DNA of 64,000 nucleotides from Hydrogenophilales bacterium CG_4_10_14_3_um_filter_63_21 (GCA_002784045.1 PFJX01000137.1:22894-86893), one strand, 5' to 3'; shown: positions 45,429-56,328, counted from the first letter of the stretch. Notes: generated from the sequence alone by a model not told the origin. Translations and numbers: made by a program.

Positions 45429-47503
45429 GCCGTGCCGCCGATCAGGCTGGTGATGCGGATGGTCTTGCCATCAGGGACTTCAGCATGGGAGAGCACCTTG
45501 AGGCTGGGCGCCGAGCGGCGCAGAAAGCGTGCGAGGATGGTTCGGATGGCGGGCGGGGAGAGCAGGACGGCGGGTAATCCAGCACTCTCCTGATGTTCCA
45601 CCGACTGCACCGTTTCCCGTACCAGGCGTTCAGCCAATCCGGGTTCCAGTCCGGCCCCCGCATCTCCCCGGTTGGCCAATGCCTGTATCAGGATCTGCTC
45701 CAGGTTGGGCTCAAGGGCCATTACCGGCAATTCCTGCACTCCTCCAAAGGTGTCGAAGATGATAGCACGGCCCAGCGCGACCCTTACGGCAGCGGTCAGT
45801 TCGTCTGGGTCCTGGCTGCGGCCCGCGTTTTCCGCCAGGGTTTCCAGGATGCTGCGCATGTCGCGGATGTGGACCTGTTCTTCCAGCAGGTTTTGCAGCA
45901 CTTTCTGGATGCCGGTGACGGACAGTTGTTTGGGCGTGAGGTCTTCCACCAGCTTGGGATATTGCTTGGCGACGTGGTCCAGGAGTTCCTGGGTTTCCTC
46001 GCGGCCGAGCAGTTCCGGCGCGTGTTCGTTAATGACCTTGGTCAGGTGGGTGGCAACCACGGTGCCGGTATCCACCACGGTGTAGCCATAGGTTTGCGCT
46101 TGGTCGCGCTGGCCGGCCTCGATCCATACCGCCGGCAGGCCGTAGGCCGGGTCGCTGGCGGCCTGGCCCTGCACGACACCGAGGACGCGGCCGGGGTTGA
46201 TCGCCAGGAACTTGCCGGCAATGGCCTCGCCTTCGGCCACACTGACGCCTTTCAGGGTGACGCGGTAGCTGTTGGGCTTGAGTTGCAGGTTGTCGCGGAT
46301 ATGCACGGCCGGCACCAGGAAGCCCAGGTCTTGCGCGATCTTTTTGCGAATGCCGCGGATCCGCCGCAACAGGTCGCCGTCCTGCTGCCGGTCCACCAGC
46401 GGCACCAGCCGGTAACCGACTTCCAGGCCGAGCCGGTCAACCGCCGCGACGTCATCCCAGTTGACCTCCGCCGGCGCTTCCGGCTGCGCGGGTCCAGCCG
46501 CGACCGGCGCGGCCTCCGCTTCGGCGCGAGCGCGTTGCAACAGCAGGTAGCCGGCGCCGGCCAGGGCGCCACCGATCAGCAGAAAGGCGGTGTGCGGCAT
46601 ACCGGGAATCAAGCCCATCAAGGCGAGAATGCCGGCGGTGAGGAAGATGGCCTGCGGACGGCCGAACATCTGGCTGAGGATCTGCTGGTTCAGGTCTTCC
46701 TCGCTGGACACGCGCGAGACCACGATGCCCGCCGCCGTGGAAATCACCAGGGCGGGAATCTGCGCTACCAGGCCGTCGCCGATAGTCAGCAGGGTGTAGT
46801 TGTTGGCCGCCGTCGCCAGATCCAGCCCGTGCTGCGCCACGCCGACGATCAGCCCGCCGACGATGTTGATCAGCATGATGATGATGCCGGCCACGGCGTC
46901 GCCGCGCACGAATTTGGAAGCGCCATCCATCGAGCCATAGAAGTCGGCTTCCTGGGCGATTTCCGCGCGGCGGTGGCGGGCGTCGTCCTCACCGATGAGG
47001 CCGGCATTGAGGTCGGCGTCGATGGCCATCTGCTTGCCCGGCATGGCATCCAGGGTGAAACGCGCGGAGACCTCGGCGATGCGGCCGGCGCCCTTGGTAA
47101 TCACCATGAAGTTGATCAGCACCAGAATGATGAACACGATCAGGCCCACCGTGTAATTGCCGCCGACCAGGAATTGCCCGAATGCCTCGATCACCTTGCC
47201 GGCCGCATCCGGGCCGGTGTGGCCATGCAGCAGCACCACGCGGGTGGAAGCGACATTGAGCGACAGGCGCAACAACGTGGTCAGCAGCAGCACCGTGGGG
47301 AATACCGAGAACTCCAGCGGCTTCAGGGTATACAGGCTGATCAGCAGCACCATCATCGCCAGGGCGATATTGAAGGTGAACAGCAGGTCCAGCAGGAACG
47401 GCGGCAGCGGCAGCACCATCATCGCCAGGATCATCACCACCAGGATGGGGGCGCCGAGCTTTTGCCAGGTCATGGCAGGTTTGAAGGTCGTCGCTTCCGC
47501 CAT
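45425..47503 (-). CDS. flhA: Flagellar export gate protein FlhA
   Basis: A 692-residue inner membrane protein of the flagellar type III export apparatus. About eight transmembrane helices fill the first 330 residues (LVVMILAMMVLPLPPFLLDL, then TFNIALAMMVLLISLY); the FHIPEP-like cytoplasmic loop shows TKGAGRIAEVSARFTLDAMP and GSMDGASKFVRGDAVAG. The C-terminal cytoplasmic domain forms the substrate ring. Its stop overlaps flhF and its start overlaps the flhB stop. Confidence 0.97.
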   Translation of the reverse strand: MAEATTFKPAMTWQKLGAPILVVMILAMMVLPLPPFLLDLLFTFNIALAMMVLLISLYTLKPLEFSVFPTVLLLTTLLRLSLNVASTRVVLLHGHTGPDAAGKVIEAFGQFLVGGNYTVGLIVFIILVLINFMVITKGAGRIAEVSARFTLDAMPGKQMAIDADLNAGLIGEDDARHRRAEIAQEADFYGSMDGASKFVRGDAVAGIIIMLINIVGGLIVGVAQHGLDLATAANNYTLLTIGDGLVAQIPALVISTAAGIVVSRVSSEEDLNQQILSQMFGRPQAIFLTAGILALMGLIPGMPHTAFLLIGGALAGAGYLLLQRARAEAEAAPVAAGPAQPEAPAEVNWDDVAAVDRLGLEVGYRLVPLVDRQQDGDLLRRIRGIRKKIAQDLGFLVPAVHIRDNLQLKPNSYRVTLKGVSVAEGEAIAGKFLAINPGRVLGVVQGQAASDPAYGLPAVWIEAGQRDQAQTYGYTVVDTGTVVATHLTKVINEHAPELLGREETQELLDHVAKQYPKLVEDLTPKQLSVTGIQKVLQNLLEEQVHIRDMRSILETLAENAGRSQDPDELTAAVRVALGRAIIFDTFGGVQELPVMALEPNLEQILIQALANRGDAGAGLEPGLAERLVRETVQSVEHQESAGLPAVLLSPPAIRTILARFLRRSAPSLKVLSHAEVPDGKTIRITSLIGGTA

Positions 47504-48636
47504 CAGGCCACCTCAGTCCGCGCCGCCGGGTCCAGCTTCGCTGGCACCTGCCAGTCCTCCGGTAGGGTCGGCTGCATCTGCCGCTGCACCTGGTAGACAT
47601 AGGCCAGTACCTGCGCCACCGCCGTGAACAGCGTGGCGGGAATGGCCGCGCCAACTTCCACGTGGCGATGCAGGGCGCGCGCCAGGGGCGGGGCCGCGAC
47701 GATGGGAACCCGATTCTCGCGTGCCAGTTGCTTGATCCGCTCGGCCACCAGTTGCGCCCCCTTGGCCAGCACCACCGGGGCGGCCATCGCGTTCTCATCG
47801 TATTTGAGCGCCACCGCGAAATGCAGCGGGTTGGTCACCACCACGTCCGCCTTGGGCACCGCCTGCATCATCCGGCGGCGCGCGGTCTCGCGTTGCAGGG
47901 CGCGGATGCGCGCCTTGATCTGGGGGTCGCCTTCGGTTTCCTTCGCTTCCTGGCGCACTTCCTCTTTGCTCATGCGCAGGCCGTGGTGGTAATTCCAGAT
48001 CTGGAACGGCACATCGAGGGCGACGATGAAGGAAAAGGCCACCGCCGCCGCCAGGAAGGTGAACAGGATGATCTGCGCGAAATGCCCGGCGGCGGCCTCC
48101 AGCGGTTCTGCCGACAGGGTAAGAATGCTCTCGCGCTGGTGCCAGATCATCCAGCCCGCCACCCCGGCGATCAGGCCCCCTTTCATGAGCGCCTTGAACA
48201 ATTCCACCAGCGCTTGCCGCGAAAACATACGACTGATGCCGGGGAAGGGATTGAGTTTGGAAAAGTCGGCTTCCAGCGCCTTGGGCGAGAACACCCAGCC
48301 GGAGATCATCAGATTGGCCGCCACCGCCGCGATTACCACGCCGAGCGCCAGAGGCAGGAAAAGAACCAGCCCGTCAAGACTGGCCTGCATGAGATCGCGC
48401 CCCATCATGGCGGGACTGGCGACATCGGCCAGGCCAAAACGCAGGCCGTTGTGCATCACCCGCTGCAACCCCTGGAACATGAAGACCCCGAGAAAAGAAA
48501 TCACCCCGGCGCTCATCAGCAACACGGCGAGCGAGGCGAGTTCGCGCGAACGCGGCACATTGCCACGCTCACGCGCCTGCTCCAGTTTTCGCCCGGAGGC
48601 TTCTTCCGTTTTTTCGAGATCGCTGTCTTCCGCCAT
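47503..48636 (-). CDS. flhB: Flagellar export switch protein FlhB
   Basis: A 377-residue membrane protein controlling substrate switching in flagellar export. Four transmembrane helices are followed by a cytoplasmic autocleavage domain. The cleavage motif reads NPLH (VVTNPLHFAVALKYD, about residue 263) where NPTH is usual; the cleaved N-P bond is retained. The C-terminal tail is variable. First visible gene of the flhB-flhA-flhF-flhG run, after a short palindromic element. Confidence 0.95.
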   Translation of the reverse strand: MAEDSDLEKTEEASGRKLEQARERGNVPRSRELASLAVLLMSAGVISFLGVFMFQGLQRVMHNGLRFGLADVASPAMMGRDLMQASLDGLVLFLPLALGVVIAAVAANLMISGWVFSPKALEADFSKLNPFPGISRMFSRQALVELFKALMKGGLIAGVAGWMIWHQRESILTLSAEPLEAAAGHFAQIILFTFLAAAVAFSFIVALDVPFQIWNYHHGLRMSKEEVRQEAKETEGDPQIKARIRALQRETARRRMMQAVPKADVVVTNPLHFAVALKYDENAMAAPVVLAKGAQLVAERIKQLARENRVPIVAAPPLARALHRHVEVGAAIPATLFTAVAQVLAYVYQVQRQMQPTLPEDWQVPAKLDPAARTEVA

Positions 48637-48695
48637 CCTCGGCTCCGGCCGCCATCCGGCTCCGGCTCAAGGCATTGATAATCCGGCAAGTCTAG

Positions 48696-48742
48696 CAGCC
48701 TGGTAGGCATTATTCGCATGGCGAATAATGCCTACCAGGCTG
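48696..48742. repeat. 47-bp perfect palindromic element
   Basis: Arms CAGCCTGGTAGGCATTATTC plus GC and their exact complement around ATG (22-bp arms). The outer CTAGCAGCCTG matches the end of the MITE at 21962-22133. It sits in the flhB/ChaN divergent spacer; it has no T-tail, so it is not a typical terminator. Confidence 0.8.
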
Positions 48743-48780
48743 CCGGCTGACAGCCAACCCATTAGCAAAGGAAGCCCCTC

Positions 48781-50022
48781 ATGTGTCTCGACAGCGAACG
48801 CGAATCGAACACCCTCGAAGGCCGCCATGGCGCGGACCATAAAGCGAAGATTGCGCGAGCCATCGGCTGGCGCCGACAGCTATCGTTTGTCCTGCTCGCC
48901 GCCGCCATGCTGGCTGGAGGCCATGCCCGAGGCGAAGCGGCGCACGCGGTCTGCGGCCAACCCGGCCAGTGGTTCACGCCGGGCAGCGGCATCCTGCCTC
49001 CCACCGAGGCGTTTGCCAGACTGGCTGGCCGCGAGGTGGTGCTGTTGGGCGAAACCCACGATTCGCTCAATGACCACCGCTGGCAATACGCGATGTTGAA
49101 TGCCCTGTATGCGCGCCAGCCTGACCTGGCCATCGGCTTCGAAATGTTCCCACGCCGGGTGCAGCCAATTCTCGATCGCTGGGTGCGGGGTGAACTGTCC
49201 GAGGCGGATTTCCTGGCCCAGGCCGATTGGGATCATGTCTGGGACATGGACCCCCGGCTCTACCTGCCGCTGTTCCAGTTCGCGCGCGAGCATCGAGTCC
49301 CCATGCTGGCGCTCAATGTCGAAAGCAGCCTGGTGAAACGGATCGGCGCGGTCGGGTTGGACGCGGTTCCAGCCGGGCAGCGCCAGGGGGTCGGACAACC
49401 GGCGCCGCTCCCGGTGGACTATCGCGACGAACTGAAGGCGATTTTCGCGGCCCATGCTTTTCTCAGCGAAAAAGGCATGCGCTTCGAGCATTTCATGGAA
49501 GCCCAGCAGTTCAAGGATCGAGCCATGGCCGAAGTGATCGATGCCTATCGCAACAGCCACCCGAATGCCCTCGTGGTCGGCATCCTGGGTGCCGGGCATA
49601 TTCTCAATGGGCACGGTGTCCCCCAGCAGTTGCGCGCGCTGGGTCAGCAGCGGATCGCGGTTCTCGCCACCTGGCCCGCGAATCTCGTCTGCCACGATCT
49701 GGCTGCCGGCTACGCCGATATGTTGTTCGTCGTTCCCTCGCTGGCGGAATCGCCGGGCAATCTCATGGCACGGCTCGGAATCACATTGCGGGAAGCGCCG
49801 GAAGGCTTGCTCGTGGAGCTGGTAGCGGGGTCCAGCCTCGGCGAGAAGGCCGGGCTACGCCAGGGCGACATCCTCGTTCAGGCCGCCGGCCGCGCCATCC
49901 ACCAGATCGTCTCGGCCCACGCCCTGGTGCAGCGGCAACCCGCGGGCACCTGGCTACCCTTGCAGGTGCGGCGGGGCGGCGACCTCATCGAAATCGTGCT
50001 GCGCTTCCCGGTCGGGCCATAG
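48781..50022 (+). CDS. ChaN-family protein with C-terminal PDZ domain
   Basis: A 413-residue exported protein, with AAAGGAAG before ATG 48781. A long N-region precedes a hydrophobic signal (LSFVLLAAAMLAGGHARG). The ChaN/DUF399 domain has VVLLGETHDSLNDH, IGFEMFPRRVQPILD and LNVESSLVKR, with GAGHILNGHGVP near the end; ChaN proteins bind haem and are linked to iron. The C-terminal 90 residues form a PDZ domain (GLLVELVAGSSLGEKAGLRQ, GDILVQAAG). No lipobox Cys is visible, so it may be periplasmic and not a lipoprotein. Confidence 0.85.
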   Translation: MCLDSERESNTLEGRHGADHKAKIARAIGWRRQLSFVLLAAAMLAGGHARGEAAHAVCGQPGQWFTPGSGILPPTEAFARLAGREVVLLGETHDSLNDHRWQYAMLNALYARQPDLAIGFEMFPRRVQPILDRWVRGELSEADFLAQADWDHVWDMDPRLYLPLFQFAREHRVPMLALNVESSLVKRIGAVGLDAVPAGQRQGVGQPAPLPVDYRDELKAIFAAHAFLSEKGMRFEHFMEAQQFKDRAMAEVIDAYRNSHPNALVVGILGAGHILNGHGVPQQLRALGQQRIAVLATWPANLVCHDLAAGYADMLFVVPSLAESPGNLMARLGITLREAPEGLLVELVAGSSLGEKAGLRQGDILVQAAGRAIHQIVSAHALVQRQPAGTWLPLQVRRGGDLIEIVLRFPVGP

Positions 50023-50045
50023 GCGCGAGCTCTCCGCCGCTCATA

Positions 50046-50071
50046 TAGCGCCGGCATCCTTGCCGACGCTA
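50046..50071. repeat. REP-like palindrome, GTAGCGCC family, copy 6
   Basis: TAGCGCCGGCATCCTTGCCG then ACGCTA, an imperfect member between the ChaN-like gene and the convergent ribD. Confidence 0.65.
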
Positions 50072-50096
50072 CCGGCCGGCGCACCCCGCGAAGCGC

Positions 50097-51197
50097 TCAG
50101 GCCGTGCGCAGAGTCAAGCGCAGGTCGTCGCCAACCTGGCGGCTGTCCAGCAACTTGAAGGGCAGGCGCTTTGCCATCTCGGTCAGCGCTGGCAGGGCGA
50201 ACAGGCCGCGCGCCACATCGCCCATGACCAGCGGGGCGAGGTAGGCAATCCACTCGTCAACCAGGCCGGCGTCGAGCAGCGCGCCGTTGAGGGTGGCACC
50301 GGCTTCGACGTGGATTTCGTTGAGGCCGCGCTGGCCAAGTTCACCGATCAGCGCGGCCAGGCCGACGCGCCCGTGGCTACCGGGGATGCAGAGCACTTGC
50401 GCGCCAGCGGCTTCCAGCGCCGCGCGTTTCGTCGGGTCGTCCACAGCGCAGGCGATCAGGGCGCCGCCTCGCAAAATTTGCGCCGTGGGGGGCGTTTCCA
50501 GCCGGCTATCGACAATGATCTTCAGTGGCTGCCGTGGGGTTTCCACGCCGCGCACGTTCATGCGCGGGTCGTCCGCCAGCACGGTGCCGACACCGGTGAG
50601 GATGGCGCAGGCGCGGGCGCGCCAGGCATGAACGTCGGCGCGCGCCGCGGGGCCGGTGATCCACTTCGATTCGCCGTTCAGCAGCGCGGTCTTGCCATCC
50701 AGGCTGGAGGCCGTTTTCACCCGCAACCAGGGGCGGCCGCGCGTCATGCGGGCGATGAAGCCGAGGTTGAGTTCACGCGCTTCCGTTTCCAGCAGGCCGA
50801 CTTCCGCCTGGATGCCGGCCAGGGTGAGAAGGCTCATGCCGCCGCCGGAAACCCGCGGATTGGGGTCGCGCATGGCCGCCACCACGCGCGCCACGGAGGC
50901 GTCGATCAAGGCATTGGCGCAGGGCGGCGTGCGGCCGTGATGGCTACAGGGTTCCAGCGTGACGTAAACGGTGGCGCCTCGCGCCTGTTCACCCGCCGCG
51001 CGCAGGGCGTGGATCTCGGCATGGGGCTCGCCGGCGCGCGCGTGCCAGCCTTCGCCCACCACCTCGCCGCCCCTGGCGCCGTTTTTGACAATCACGCAGC
51101 CAACCCGTGGGTTGGGTGTGGTAGTGAACAGCCCGCGCTCAGCCAGGCGCATCGCCTGGGCCATGTGGGCGTGGTCGGCGGCGGTGAAGGCGGTCAC
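50097..51197 (-). CDS. ribD: Bifunctional riboflavin deaminase/reductase RibD
   Basis: Performs the deaminase and reductase steps of riboflavin synthesis, 366 residues. The deaminase zinc motif is HAEIHAL with [11 protein letters not shown]; the reductase half has [17 protein letters not shown] and an [16 protein letters not shown] region. It overlaps nrdR by 4 bp. No FMN riboswitch is seen in the nrdR-ribD junction. Confidence 0.96.
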   Translation of the reverse strand: MTAFTAADHAHMAQAMRLAERGLFTTTPNPRVGCVIVKNGARGGEVVGEGWHARAGEPHAEIHALRAAGEQARGATVYVTLEPCSHHGRTPPCANALIDASVARVVAAMRDPNPRVSGGGMSLLTLAGIQAEVGLLETEARELNLGFIARMTRGRPWLRVKTASSLDGKTALLNGESKWITGPAARADVHAWRARACAILTGVGTVLADDPRMNVRGVETPRQPLKIIVDSRLETPPTAQILRGGALIACAVDDPTKRAALEAAGAQVLCIPGSHGRVGLAALIGELGQRGLNEIHVEAGATLNGALLDAGLVDEWIAYLAPLVMGDVARGLFALPALTEMAKRLPFKLLDSRQVGDDLRLTLRTA

Positions 51198-51661
51198 GCT
51201 TCCCCCTTCTTGCCTTCCCTGATGCTGCTGATCACATCGCGGAAGTCATCGACGCCCTGGAAGCTGCGATAGACCGAGGCGAAGCGGATGTAGGCCACCT
51301 TGTCGAGACGGTAAAGCGCGTCCATGACCATTTCGCCGAGTTCGCGCGAGGGGATTTCCCGCTCGCCCAGGGTCAGCAGTTTCTGGCGAATGTGGGCGAT
51401 GGCCTCGTCCACCAGTTCGGCGGACACCGGCCGCTTGTGCAGCGCGCGGCGAAAGCCTTCGCGCAGCTTGGCTTCGGAAAACTCCTCACGCATGCCGTTG
51501 CCCTTGACCACCTGGGGCAGACGCACGTCGGCGTTTTCATAGGTGGTGAAGCGCTTGTCACAACTGGCGCAGCGGCGGCGGCGGCGCACCGACATGCCAT
51601 CTTCGGCCAGGCGGGTTTCCACCACCTGGGTATCGATGGCGCCGCAGAAGGGGCATCTCAT
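51194..51661 (-). CDS. nrdR: Transcriptional repressor NrdR
   Basis: A 155-residue repressor of ribonucleotide reductase genes. The zinc ribbon is [10 protein letters not shown] ... [12 protein letters not shown], followed by an ATP-cone ([20 protein letters not shown]). NrdR boxes near nrd genes are not in the window. It lies between glyA and ribD, the usual betaproteobacterial arrangement. Confidence 0.96.
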   Translation of the reverse strand: MRCPFCGAIDTQVVETRLAEDGMSVRRRRRCASCDKRFTTYENADVRLPQVVKGNGMREEFSEAKLREGFRRALHKRPVSAELVDEAIAHIRQKLLTLGEREIPSRELGEMVMDALYRLDKVAYIRFASVYRSFQGVDDFRDVISSIREGKKGEA

Positions 51662-51682
51662 CGGGCAAATTGGCAGAAGTCA

Positions 51683-51730
51683 GTCGGCAGTCGGCGGCAA
51701 AGGCGTAGGGGCTTTCTGCCGACTGCCGAC
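51683..51730. repeat. Inverted repeat between glyA and nrdR
   Basis: GTCGGCAGTCGGC (51683-51695) and GCCGACTGCCGAC (51718-51730) form a perfect 13-bp stem with a 22-base loop. No T-run follows on the minus strand, so it could be an attenuator-like stem or a dispersed repeat. Confidence 0.65.
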
Positions 51731-51746
51731 CGCGTACCGCGAACTG

Positions 51747-53006
<1,260 letters not shown>

Positions 53007-53139
53007 GAGAAAAATACCTGAAAGCGCAAAGAAGGCGCGATTTTACCTGGGCGCACCGGAGATACGAGTAGAAACAGCGTGAGCGGAAACGGCGCCCAGC
53101 GGGCATGATTGCCTGGCCGACAACACTTTCGCCCTAACG

Positions 53140-53787
53140 ATGGAAATCCTTTACCAGGACAGCGTTCTGCTCGTCTTCAACAAACCCAGCGGCCTGTTGT
53201 CCGTGCCTGGACGCGGCCCGGACAAGCAGGATTGCCTCTCCGCCCGCGTCCAGGCGCGCTGGCCCGACGCACTGATCGTGCATCGCCTCGACTTCGATAC
53301 CTCGGGAATCATGCTGCTGGCGCGCGGCGTCGACGCGCAGCGCGCGCTCAACCGCGCGTTCGAATCGCGCCAGGTGCACAAGCGTTATGTCGCCGTGGTC
53401 GATGGCGTGCTGGCAGCCGCTCCGGCAACCGATGACGGCTGGGGCCTGATCGATCTGCCGCTGAATCTGGATTGGCCGAACCGGCCCTTGCACATCGTCG
53501 ACTATCAGGCTGGCAAGCCCAGCCTCACCCGCTGGCGGCCCTACCCGCCCGGCGAAGTGGGTGGCGCGCCCGCCACCCGGGTCGATCTGGAACCCGTCAC
53601 CGGCCGCTCCCACCAACTGCGCGTCCACCTGCAAGCGCTCGGCCACCCGATCCTCGGCGACACCCTCTACGCCTCACCCGCCGCCCAGGCGCGCGCCGCG
53701 CGTTTGTTGCTACATGCCTGCGAATTGGCTCTGGCGCACCCGCTCAGCGGCGAACCGCTCACCTTCCGCAGCGCGCCGCCGTTCTGA
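53140..53787 (+). CDS. RluA-family pseudouridine synthase
   Basis: A 215-residue RNA pseudouridine synthase of the RluA type without an S4 domain. The catalytic motif is VHRLDFDTSGIMLLARG with Asp51; other signatures are VTGRSHQLRVHLQALGHPIL and GDTLYA. Length and absence of S4 suit RluA, which acts on 23S rRNA and tRNA; the precise target cannot be settled. It converges with the DUF1631 gene, 18 bp apart. Confidence 0.9.
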   Translation: MEILYQDSVLLVFNKPSGLLSVPGRGPDKQDCLSARVQARWPDALIVHRLDFDTSGIMLLARGVDAQRALNRAFESRQVHKRYVAVVDGVLAAAPATDDGWGLIDLPLNLDWPNRPLHIVDYQAGKPSLTRWRPYPPGEVGGAPATRVDLEPVTGRSHQLRVHLQALGHPILGDTLYASPAAQARAARLLLHACELALAHPLSGEPLTFRSAPPF

Positions 53788-53805
53788 AAGGCTTTGCGGT
53801 TGAAG

Positions 53806-56154
53806 TTACGCCGCTGGGTTCAGACCCCATTTTGATTGTTTGAAATGTTCGAACACATTGTTCACGGCGCGGTCGACAAGTGGCACGTTGTCGATGGCCT
53901 GTGCGCGCCCATCGCGAAATTTTTCGGCCAGGCCTTGTGCGTTGATGGAGACGGCGCGCTGGCCGAGTCGATTGGTGAACAGGTAAATACCTTGTAGCGG
54001 GCTGACCCAGGCCAGCTTGGCGCGTAGACGGGTGCCGTTATCCTGTTTGAACTCGATCCAGACGCCGCGCTTGAGGTGTTTGACCAGCGAGACATAATGG
54101 CTGTCGCCCTGTTCGTCCCAAGCTTCGCCGCGCACGCCGAAAATGGTGATTTCCTCAATATCCACGGATTCATCCCGCGTGGCGGCGATCTCCCGCAACA
54201 GCGCGGCATCGGGAATAATTGCGTCGGTGAGGGTCGGAATATCCTCGAAGTCTTGCGGCCTGGAAACGGGTGATGGCGGTGCTGGCGGGGCGGCGATCTC
54301 GTCGCTGGCCATGGCGAACTCGGCATCGCCTTGTTCGCCGCGGAAGCCGGCTTTCACCGCGACCGCGTGGCATTTCACCAAAGCGGAAAAGAAATCGTCA
54401 CGCGCCGCTTTGCCGAGGCCGATCGCATTGATGCCACTATCCAGTTGTTTCAGAAGGCGCGGCAACAGATCGATCAATTTGCGGCGCTCTTCCTTGTCGG
54501 TTTTTGGCGACAGGCTCCAGATCAGGTCGTTCATGGTCGCCACGGCGTGCTTCCAATCCGGGCTGTTTTCGCCTTTCTCGACATGCACCCGGGCGAGCCG
54601 GTCTTCCCAGTGGCTGAGGAGAAAATCGCGGATCGGCGCGGGTGTCGGCTGATCGAGCAGGCTGCCCATGATCGCGTCATGGGCGATGACGCGCGCGATT
54701 TCGCGTTGTTCGCGATTGCGCAGGAATTGGGCGCTGCGGCTGGTGAATTCGTCGCTGACCTGTTTTTCATCGGCCTGGTAGGCTTGAAATTCATTCACCG
54801 CGTCAGCGAACACCTCCAGACCCTCGTCGAACTGGTTAAGGATGTGCTGCACGATCTCCGCGACTTTTTGATAGAGGCTGCTGTCGTGCCCTTCTTCCGG
54901 GTCCCAGCCGACCGAGGCGTCCGCCAGCAAATCCAGGAGCCGACGCGCGGGATGCGCCTTCTGCGAGAAGAATGACTTGTCGAGCATGGTCACCTTCAAC
55001 ACCGGAATCTGCAGGCGGCCGATCAACGCTTTCATGGCATCCGGAATGCGCTTGTCGTCAAGGATGTAGTCGAACACCAGCACCACAATATCGAGTGTCA
55101 TGGCATCCATCTGCCCGAGCACCCCGGCCGCTTGCGTGTTTTTCAGCTCGCGTAGCACGTTGATATGGCCATCGGCGATCAAATCCGCATTCAACCGCCC
55201 CCTCGCCATCCCTTCCAGGTGGCCGTGCTGGAGTTGGGTGAGGGTCTGCATCACCTCCGGGTCAAGGGTCTGGCCCAGGGGTTGCCCCGCCACGACATCG
55301 GCGCTCTGGCTTCCGGGCAGGCCTGGCTGCATGGGCAAGCCAGGGAGAATGGGATTGGCAAGGCTTGTCGCCTCGCCGTGGCCGAAAACCATCAGTTGTC
55401 GCAGCATTGCGAACAAGTCTTGTCCGCCGGCATTGGCCACGCTATTTCCAGGCATAGCGCCCAGGTTGGCGGCCCCAACGGCGGGCGCGGGCGCGGCGAC
55501 AGGGGGCGGCGCGGTCCGGGTTATGCCGACGCGGATGGTGGGCAACACGTCGTTCTCCACCAGATAGCGGTTGACCGCTTGATAGGCGCCGCGCACCTTG
55601 GCGGGGAAATGCTTGTTGATGCGCGTCACCAGCATCAGCTTGATCTTTATGCTGGCATTCTGGTCTTTCAGCGCGTCGAGCAGGGCGGCGCCAATCACCT
55701 CGGGCCCCAGGGGTATCTGCTCGGTCTTGAGGTCGGGCTCGTTGAGCAGCACGCCCATCCGTTTGCCCAGGCCAAACAGTTCCTCGCCACAGGTGTTGGC
55801 GATGGCGTTTGCGAGGGTGTTCGCGGCCAGTGACTCTTCCAGATCATCCGGTTCCTGCAAACTCAGGTTGGAAAGGTCCAGATCGCGGAGGCTGGAATCC
55901 TGGTGAACGCGTTGTTTGCCCTCGTTGTAACGCGTAAAGAAGTGTTTCTTGAACGCCGCGGTGATCGCGGCGCTCTTGTCGCGCGCCAGTTCCATGCTGT
56001 CCATGTACAGGATGTACATCCCTTGCGGGGGCATCATGCCGGCGAGTTCGGTCAGCTCACCGACCACTTGCGCCAAGGTTTGCGCAAGGTCTTCAGAGAG
56101 CCGCGTGGCAACCATGCCACGGCAACTATCCAGCAATGCGATTTCCGACATCAA
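53806..56154 (-). CDS. DUF1631 family protein
   Basis: A 782-residue cytoplasmic protein with long helical regions (QVVGELTELAGMMPPQGMY..., LRNREQREIARVIAHDAIM) and a C-terminal module (LKRGVWIEFKQDNGTRLRAK then LAWVSPLQGIYLFTNRLGQR) that resembles the PilZ-like C-terminal domain of the DUF1631 family. Function is unknown; a PilZ-like end suggests a link to cyclic dinucleotide signalling (inference). It is flanked on both sides by short GGGGTCAGA-type sequences (GTTCAGACCCCAT at 53818; see the repeat at 56178-56272). Confidence 0.85.
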   Translation of the reverse strand: MMSEIALLDSCRGMVATRLSEDLAQTLAQVVGELTELAGMMPPQGMYILYMDSMELARDKSAAITAAFKKHFFTRYNEGKQRVHQDSSLRDLDLSNLSLQEPDDLEESLAANTLANAIANTCGEELFGLGKRMGVLLNEPDLKTEQIPLGPEVIGAALLDALKDQNASIKIKLMLVTRINKHFPAKVRGAYQAVNRYLVENDVLPTIRVGITRTAPPPVAAPAPAVGAANLGAMPGNSVANAGGQDLFAMLRQLMVFGHGEATSLANPILPGLPMQPGLPGSQSADVVAGQPLGQTLDPEVMQTLTQLQHGHLEGMARGRLNADLIADGHINVLRELKNTQAAGVLGQMDAMTLDIVVLVFDYILDDKRIPDAMKALIGRLQIPVLKVTMLDKSFFSQKAHPARRLLDLLADASVGWDPEEGHDSSLYQKVAEIVQHILNQFDEGLEVFADAVNEFQAYQADEKQVSDEFTSRSAQFLRNREQREIARVIAHDAIMGSLLDQPTPAPIRDFLLSHWEDRLARVHVEKGENSPDWKHAVATMNDLIWSLSPKTDKEERRKLIDLLPRLLKQLDSGINAIGLGKAARDDFFSALVKCHAVAVKAGFRGEQGDAEFAMASDEIAAPPAPPSPVSRPQDFEDIPTLTDAIIPDAALLREIAATRDESVDIEEITIFGVRGEAWDEQGDSHYVSLVKHLKRGVWIEFKQDNGTRLRAKLAWVSPLQGIYLFTNRLGQRAVSINAQGLAEKFRDGRAQAIDNVPLVDRAVNNVFEHFKQSKWGLNPAA

Positions 56155-56177
56155 CTTATCTCCTGGCTGGGCAACAG

Positions 56178-56272
56178 GTCGAAATGGGGTCAGACACGAT
56201 AGGCTTCCCGGCGTTGGCTGAGCTTATCGCGGGACGTTTGTCGAAGCTTAGCGTTTCTGACCCCGTTTCGAC
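56178..56272. repeat. 95-bp inverted-repeat element (GGGGTCAGA type)
   Basis: GTCGAAATGGGGTCAGA (56178-56194) and TCTGACCCCGTTTCGAC (56256-56272) are 17-bp arms with one mismatch. The half motif CAGACCCCATTT occurs at the other end of the DUF1631 gene. No coding. Confidence 0.75.
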
Positions 56273-56289
56273 TCCGTCTTGCCCGAAAA

Positions 56290-56328
56290 GAACGATCGTT
56301 CTATCCTGCGTAAACCGAACGATCGTTC
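56290..56328 (+). promoter_or_regulatory. Two GAACGATCGTTC palindromes, LexA/SOS-box-like
   Basis: Identical 12-bp palindromes at 56290-56301 and 56317-56328, 27 bp centre to centre, the second ending 6 bp before the polymerase ATG at 56335. The GAAC-N4-GTTC form resembles the Gram-positive LexA box; I recall that a LexA of this unusual specificity was described in Gallionellales betaproteobacteria. The gene behind it is a Y-family polymerase, the typical SOS target. Confidence 0.75.

Noticed and set aside
45593..47596. A 667-residue plus-strand ORF opposite flhA
   Set aside because: Antisense shadow of flhA in GC-rich DNA; composition (His, Gln, Asp rich) is typical of a mirror frame and no domain is recognisable.
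53007..53139. Glycine riboswitch before glyA
   Set aside because: No tandem aptamer-like sequence is visible in this short interval.
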